Shown here in pieces: positions 61,288-64,000 of a stretch of 64,000 bases of DNA. Numbering within the stretch: the first letter of the stretch is position 1; every line of letters begins with the position of its first letter. The translations under genes and the position numbers were made by a program. The stretch lies in NCBI GenBank assembly GCA_023248215.1, contig JAHFEW010000006.1:29362-93361 (forward strand), read 5' to 3'. This DNA comes from Nitrospira sp. GTDB lineage: Bacteria > Nitrospirota > Nitrospiria > Nitrospirales > Nitrospiraceae. The notes beneath the pieces were generated by a model, which was not told where the DNA came from, searched no databases, and worked only from the letters and a program-made list of their open reading frames with translations.

Positions 61288-61849
61288 GAACCTGATCCTC
61301 GATGAGTTCGCAGAGCACGTGGCCTAACGTGATGTGACTTTCCTGTATGCGGGCGGTGACCGTCGATGGAACGACGAACGCATAATCGACCATTCCGGCC
61401 AGTTTGCCGCCGGATCCGCCGGTCCAAGCGACCGTCGTCAGGCCCAGGACTTTGGCCGCCTCGACGCCTTTGAGGACGTTGGGGGAGTTGCCGCTGGTGC
61501 TGATCGCCACTGCCACGTCTCCCTTTTGGCCATGTGCGAGAACCTGACGGGCGAAGAGTTCCTCAAACCCATAGTCGTTGGCGATGCAGGTGATGGCGGC
61601 GATGTCGGTGGCGAGGGCAATGGCCGGTAAAGGGGCGCGTTCGCGTTTATACCGACCGACAAATTCGGCCGCCATATGCGCGGCGTCGGTGGCGCTCCCG
61701 CCGTTGCCGAAGAGCAAGACCTTGTGTCCCTCGCGAAACGCACGGCCCATCAGCTGCGCGACCTGGGTGATCTTATCGGCATGGTCCCGCGCGAAGCGCC
61801 GCTTGATGTCGGCGCTCTCGTCAAAGGTCTTGATGACGAAATCTTTCAT
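61271..61849 (-). CDS. gmhA: Phosphoheptose isomerase (SIS domain)
   Basis: 192 residues from ATG 61849. SIS domain: LLFGNGGSATDAAHMAAEFVGRYKRERAPLPAIAL and AVAISTSGNSPNVLKGVEAAK are the sugar-phosphate binding loops, and ESHITLGHVLCELIED contains the catalytic Glu/His of GmhA. It turns sedoheptulose 7-phosphate into D-glycero-D-manno-heptose 7-phosphate, the first step toward lipopolysaccharide heptose. An open frame extends 12 codons upstream without support. Confidence 0.95.
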   Translation of the reverse strand: MKDFVIKTFDESADIKRRFARDHADKITQVAQLMGRAFREGHKVLLFGNGGSATDAAHMAAEFVGRYKRERAPLPAIALATDIAAITCIANDYGFEELFARQVLAHGQKGDVAVAISTSGNSPNVLKGVEAAKVLGLTTVAWTGGSGGKLAGMVDYAFVVPSTVTARIQESHITLGHVLCELIEDQVLANPA

Positions 61850-61903
61850 GAGCGGAATTGTAGGGAAGCCCCGGTTCTCTGTCAAACGAGAAGGAGGTGC
61901 ATC

Positions 61904-62842
61904 TCACTTCGCCGGAGACGTCGGCGAAGACCGTTTCGTGATCATGTTCATGGCCAGCGCCAGCATCGAACCCACGTCGGCGACATTCGCCGGCAAGACC
62001 AGGGTGTTGCTGGTTTTCGCCAGCTCACCGAATTTGCCGATGTATTGTTCCGCGACTCGCAATTGGATCGCTTCATACCCGCCGGGGATCTGCGTCGACT
62101 CGGCCACTTTTCTAAGGCCTTCAGCCGTGGCCGTGGCGATTGCTGTGATGGCCGACGCGGCGCCTTCCGCTTCATTGATCTGCTGCTGCTTCCGGGCCTC
62201 CGAGGCCTTGATCACCTGTTGCTTCACCCCTTCCGCCTGATTAATGGCAGCGTCGCGTTCGCCTTCGGAGGCCAGGATGACGGCGCGCTTTTCCCGCTCC
62301 GCCCGCATCTGCTTTTCCATGGCGTTGAGGATGTCCTTGGGCGGAGTGATGTTCTTGATCTCATAACGGAGCACTTTGATGCCCCATGGCTCCGAGGCCT
62401 TGTCGAGTTCGTTGACGACCTGGGTGTTGATGTTGGTGCGTTCCTCAAACGTCCGGTCGAGATCGATCTTGCCGATCTCGCTGCGTAATGCAGTCTGGGC
62501 CAACTGAGAAATGGCGAAGCGGTGATCGCTGATCCCATAGGAGGCACGTTGAGCATCCAGCACCTTGAGGTACAGGATGCCGTCGACCCCCACCTGCACA
62601 TTGTCTCGCGTGATGCAGATCTGTTCCGGAATATCGACGGCGGTCTCCTTGAGGGAGTGTTTATATTGGACGGCATCGATGAATGGAATCAGGATGTGAA
62701 ATCCCGCCCCCAGGGTTCGCGAGTAGCGGCCTAATCGTTCGACCACGTAGGCGCTCTGCTGGGGCACAATGCGGGCGGTCTTGGCGATGACCAGCACGAC
62801 CAGGAACGCGAGGAAGACCATGACCATCAATCCACCGGACAT
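61904..62842 (-). CDS. SPFH/stomatin-family membrane protein (QmcA-like)
   Basis: 312 residues from ATG 62842, with GGAGGA 6 bases upstream. One N-terminal helix (about 5-24), then the SPFH domain (ARIVPQQSAYVVERLGRYSRTLGAGFHILIPFID, TRDNVQVGVDGILYLKVLD, RSEIGKIDLDRTFEERTNIN, WGIKVLRYEIKNITPPKDILNAMEKQMRAEREKRA), and a coiled coil with alternating E and A (QAEGVKQQVIKASEA). It organises membrane microdomains. NfeD-family partner upstream, 34 bases away. Confidence 0.95.
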   Translation of the reverse strand: MSGGLMVMVFLAFLVVLVIAKTARIVPQQSAYVVERLGRYSRTLGAGFHILIPFIDAVQYKHSLKETAVDIPEQICITRDNVQVGVDGILYLKVLDAQRASYGISDHRFAISQLAQTALRSEIGKIDLDRTFEERTNINTQVVNELDKASEPWGIKVLRYEIKNITPPKDILNAMEKQMRAEREKRAVILASEGERDAAINQAEGVKQQVIKASEARKQQQINEAEGAASAITAIATATAEGLRKVAESTQIPGGYEAIQLRVAEQYIGKFGELAKTSNTLVLPANVADVGSMLALAMNMITKRSSPTSPAK

Positions 62843-62875
62843 ATCCGATTCCTCCATCGTAAGAACTCCGTCGGC

Positions 62876-63310
62876 CTATTCCGGTTTGAGCCAGAGGGCC
62901 AGGCCCTCGACTCGCTCGACCAGACTGCGCTGCCCCTTCGCGAGACCGACCGGGCCGGCGTTATGGGCGGTCCAGGCTGTGCCCCGACATTCGGCTTTGC
63001 CCGTGCTACCCGGTGCTAAAGGTTCGAGCGGGATGGCGATCTCGCCGATCATCGTATCGACCGCCGGCCCCGCCACGTCGTGCGACTTGATCATTCGGAG
63101 CAGCGGGCCGCGGAAGATGAAGAGCGAGGCGACGGACATGATCGAAAAGAGCAGCCACTGGACCCATTCGACCTCGGTGATCCCAAAGCCCGCGAGCGCG
63201 GCCACCACCAGGGCCGAGAGTCCGAAGAACAGAATGTAGAAACCGCCAGGCGTGGTGATCTCCACCCCCAGCAGGATCAATCCCAGAAATGCCCAGATCC
63301 ACCAAGCCAT
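62876..63310 (-). CDS. NfeD-like membrane protein
   Basis: 144 residues, ATG at 63310. Several hydrophobic helices occupy the first 75 residues (WIWAFLGLILLGVEI, YILFFGLSALVVAALAGFGI, WLLFSIMSVASLFIFRG) and an OB-fold-type C-terminal domain follows (IGEIAIPLEPLAPGSTGKAECRGTAWTAHN). It matches the short NfeD (YbbK partner) class without the protease domain. It is co-transcribed with the SPFH gene and probably forms a complex with it. Confidence 0.92.
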   Translation of the reverse strand: MAWWIWAFLGLILLGVEITTPGGFYILFFGLSALVVAALAGFGITEVEWVQWLLFSIMSVASLFIFRGPLLRMIKSHDVAGPAVDTMIGEIAIPLEPLAPGSTGKAECRGTAWTAHNAGPVGLAKGQRSLVERVEGLALWLKPE

Positions 63311-63405
63311 CGGGTACTCGCGCAGAAGATGAAGCGAACTCGATAGGGGCGGAGTCTAGGCGTCTTTCGCGAGAGCGTCAAGGATTGTGGGAGAAGGATC
63401 GTTCG

Positions 63406-63434
63406 TTGAACCGGCGGGAGGGCGGTGGTATAGT
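63406..63434 (+). promoter_or_regulatory. Promoter candidate of the CARF-like gene
   Basis: TTGAAC (63406-63411) and TATAGT (63429-63434) with exactly 17 bases between. The start would fall about 63441, 3 bases before ATG 63444, giving a nearly leaderless message. It lies in the 133-base region shared with the divergent NfeD gene. Confidence 0.65.
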
Positions 63435-63443
63435 CCGCCGGTC

Positions 63444-64000
63444 ATGCCGCCGGATACGCCCGTCAAAGCCCTCATCATCGCGTTCACCGACGCGCCGTCG
63501 CTCGCCGCCTATGTCATCAACCGACTGCAGCCTGAATTGCTCTGCTTCTTTGTGCCGGAGTCGGCGAAAGCGCAGGTCGAAGAGGCCGTTCAGCCGCTGG
63601 TGCAGCAGATGCCGAAGCGATGGGATTGGGTCGTCACGCCTGATTCGACGGACGTCATCGCCTGTCATCAGGCCCTGTCACGGACGATTCAGGATCTCTT
63701 TCAAGCCTGGGATGTGCAGGTGGGAGAAGTGGTAGTGGATCTGACCGGGGCCACTGCGGCCATGGCGGCGGCGCTGGCCTCCGCAAGTCAACCCTGGACC
63801 TCGCGCGTCATCAGTTTGGTCGATGCAAAGGGCCAAGAAGACAGCGAGGGGATTGTCATCGACGGCCATGCCAAGCGCTGGCTCCAAGGGAATCCCTGGG
63901 ACGAAGCGGCGGTCGGCGTGCGTCGGGAGGCCTGCGAGGCCTTCAATCATGGGTCGTTCAGGGGAGCTGCCACTCTGTTTCATACGTTGGAGGCTCGCGT
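63444..64000 (+). CDS. CARF-like (TIGR02710-type, CRISPR-associated-like) protein, 3' end outside window
   Basis: The frame is open from ATG 63444 to the window edge (186 residues seen). Residues 6-35 (VKALIIAFTDAPSLAAYVIN ... LQPELLCFFV) and 92-110 (VGEVVVDLTGATAAMAAALA) follow the alpha/beta pattern of a CARF domain. The second is the place of the DYTGGTKxMSxAL ligand-loop motif; here the GTK lysine is replaced (TGATAAM). The later NPWDEAAVGVRREACEAFNHGSFRGAATLFHTLEARV resembles the region following CARF in TIGR02710 proteins. Such proteins bind cyclic oligoadenylate and trigger an effector. The effector half lies beyond the window. Identification is by remembered motifs, not by search. Confidence 0.7.
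   Translation, partial: MPPDTPVKALIIAFTDAPSLAAYVINRLQPELLCFFVPESAKAQVEEAVQPLVQQMPKRWDWVVTPDSTDVIACHQALSRTIQDLFQAWDVQVGEVVVDLTGATAAMAAALASASQPWTSRVISLVDAKGQEDSEGIVIDGHAKRWLQGNPWDEAAVGVRREACEAFNHGSFRGAATLFHTLEAR

Noticed and set aside
1..64000. CRISPR array, tRNA or rRNA genes
   Set aside because: No regularly spaced direct repeats, cloverleaf-like segments or rRNA-like conserved stretches were noticed while reading both strands.

Overview
The window looks like one continuous piece of a chromosome, about 60% G+C by eye. Genes are densely packed on both strands and no rRNA, tRNA, phage or CRISPR array was seen. The gene styles (large hybrid kinases, LemA/TPM, Mfd next to parvulins, GmhA/HldE-C) and a recurring 0.2-kb palindromic element point to a Nitrospira-like bacterium (Nitrospirota). 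That assignment is from memory of such genomes and was not tested here.

Layout. 1-9.9 kb: the end of a TldD/PmbA peptidase, a coiled-coil protein, a secreted TPR protein, a methyltransferase, a TIGR00725 protein, an exported MsrA with a CoA-binding protein and a 4-helix membrane protein, a lytic transglycosylase and an aminotransferase. 10-17.4 kb: an exopolysaccharide locus with the parts of a Pga-type machine. It has a family 2 glycosyltransferase, a TIM-barrel (glycosidase-like) exported protein, a TPR/outer-membrane barrel protein and a polysaccharide deacetylase. The deacetylase is broken by three frameshifts and a stop codon. 17.7-27.5 kb (minus strand): a phosphorelay cluster with two hybrid kinases carrying two receivers each, one Hpt protein, three stand-alone receivers and a membrane HEAT-repeat protein; it has no DNA-binding output. 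27.9-34 kb: a lipoprotein, a beta-hydroxyacid dehydrogenase, an inositol-phosphatase-like enzyme, CorA, and leuC-leuD with a clear promoter. 34-45.6 kb: small exported and regulatory proteins, a MEKHLA protein, a flavin disulfide reductase, MscS, Xth, PilZ, and the LemA-TPM-TPM set. 45.7-57.5 kb: MurJ, Ogt, Dtd, an asparaginase-like hydrolase, MtgA, EngB, two parvulin foldases and Mfd. 57.8-63.3 kb (minus strand): HldE-C-like protein, DNA polymerase IV, SprT-like protein, an unknown conserved protein, GmhA, an SPFH protein and NfeD. The right edge (63444 onward) carries an incomplete CARF-like (TIGR02710-type) protein with its own promoter.

Most noteworthy: the orphan CARF-like gene at the edge; the decayed deacetylase inside an otherwise intact exopolysaccharide locus; the output-less phosphorelay; three copies of a hairpin-bearing MITE-like element at gene borders plus a different 179-bp element with inverted ends; and several promoters placed so close to the ATG that the messages would be nearly leaderless.
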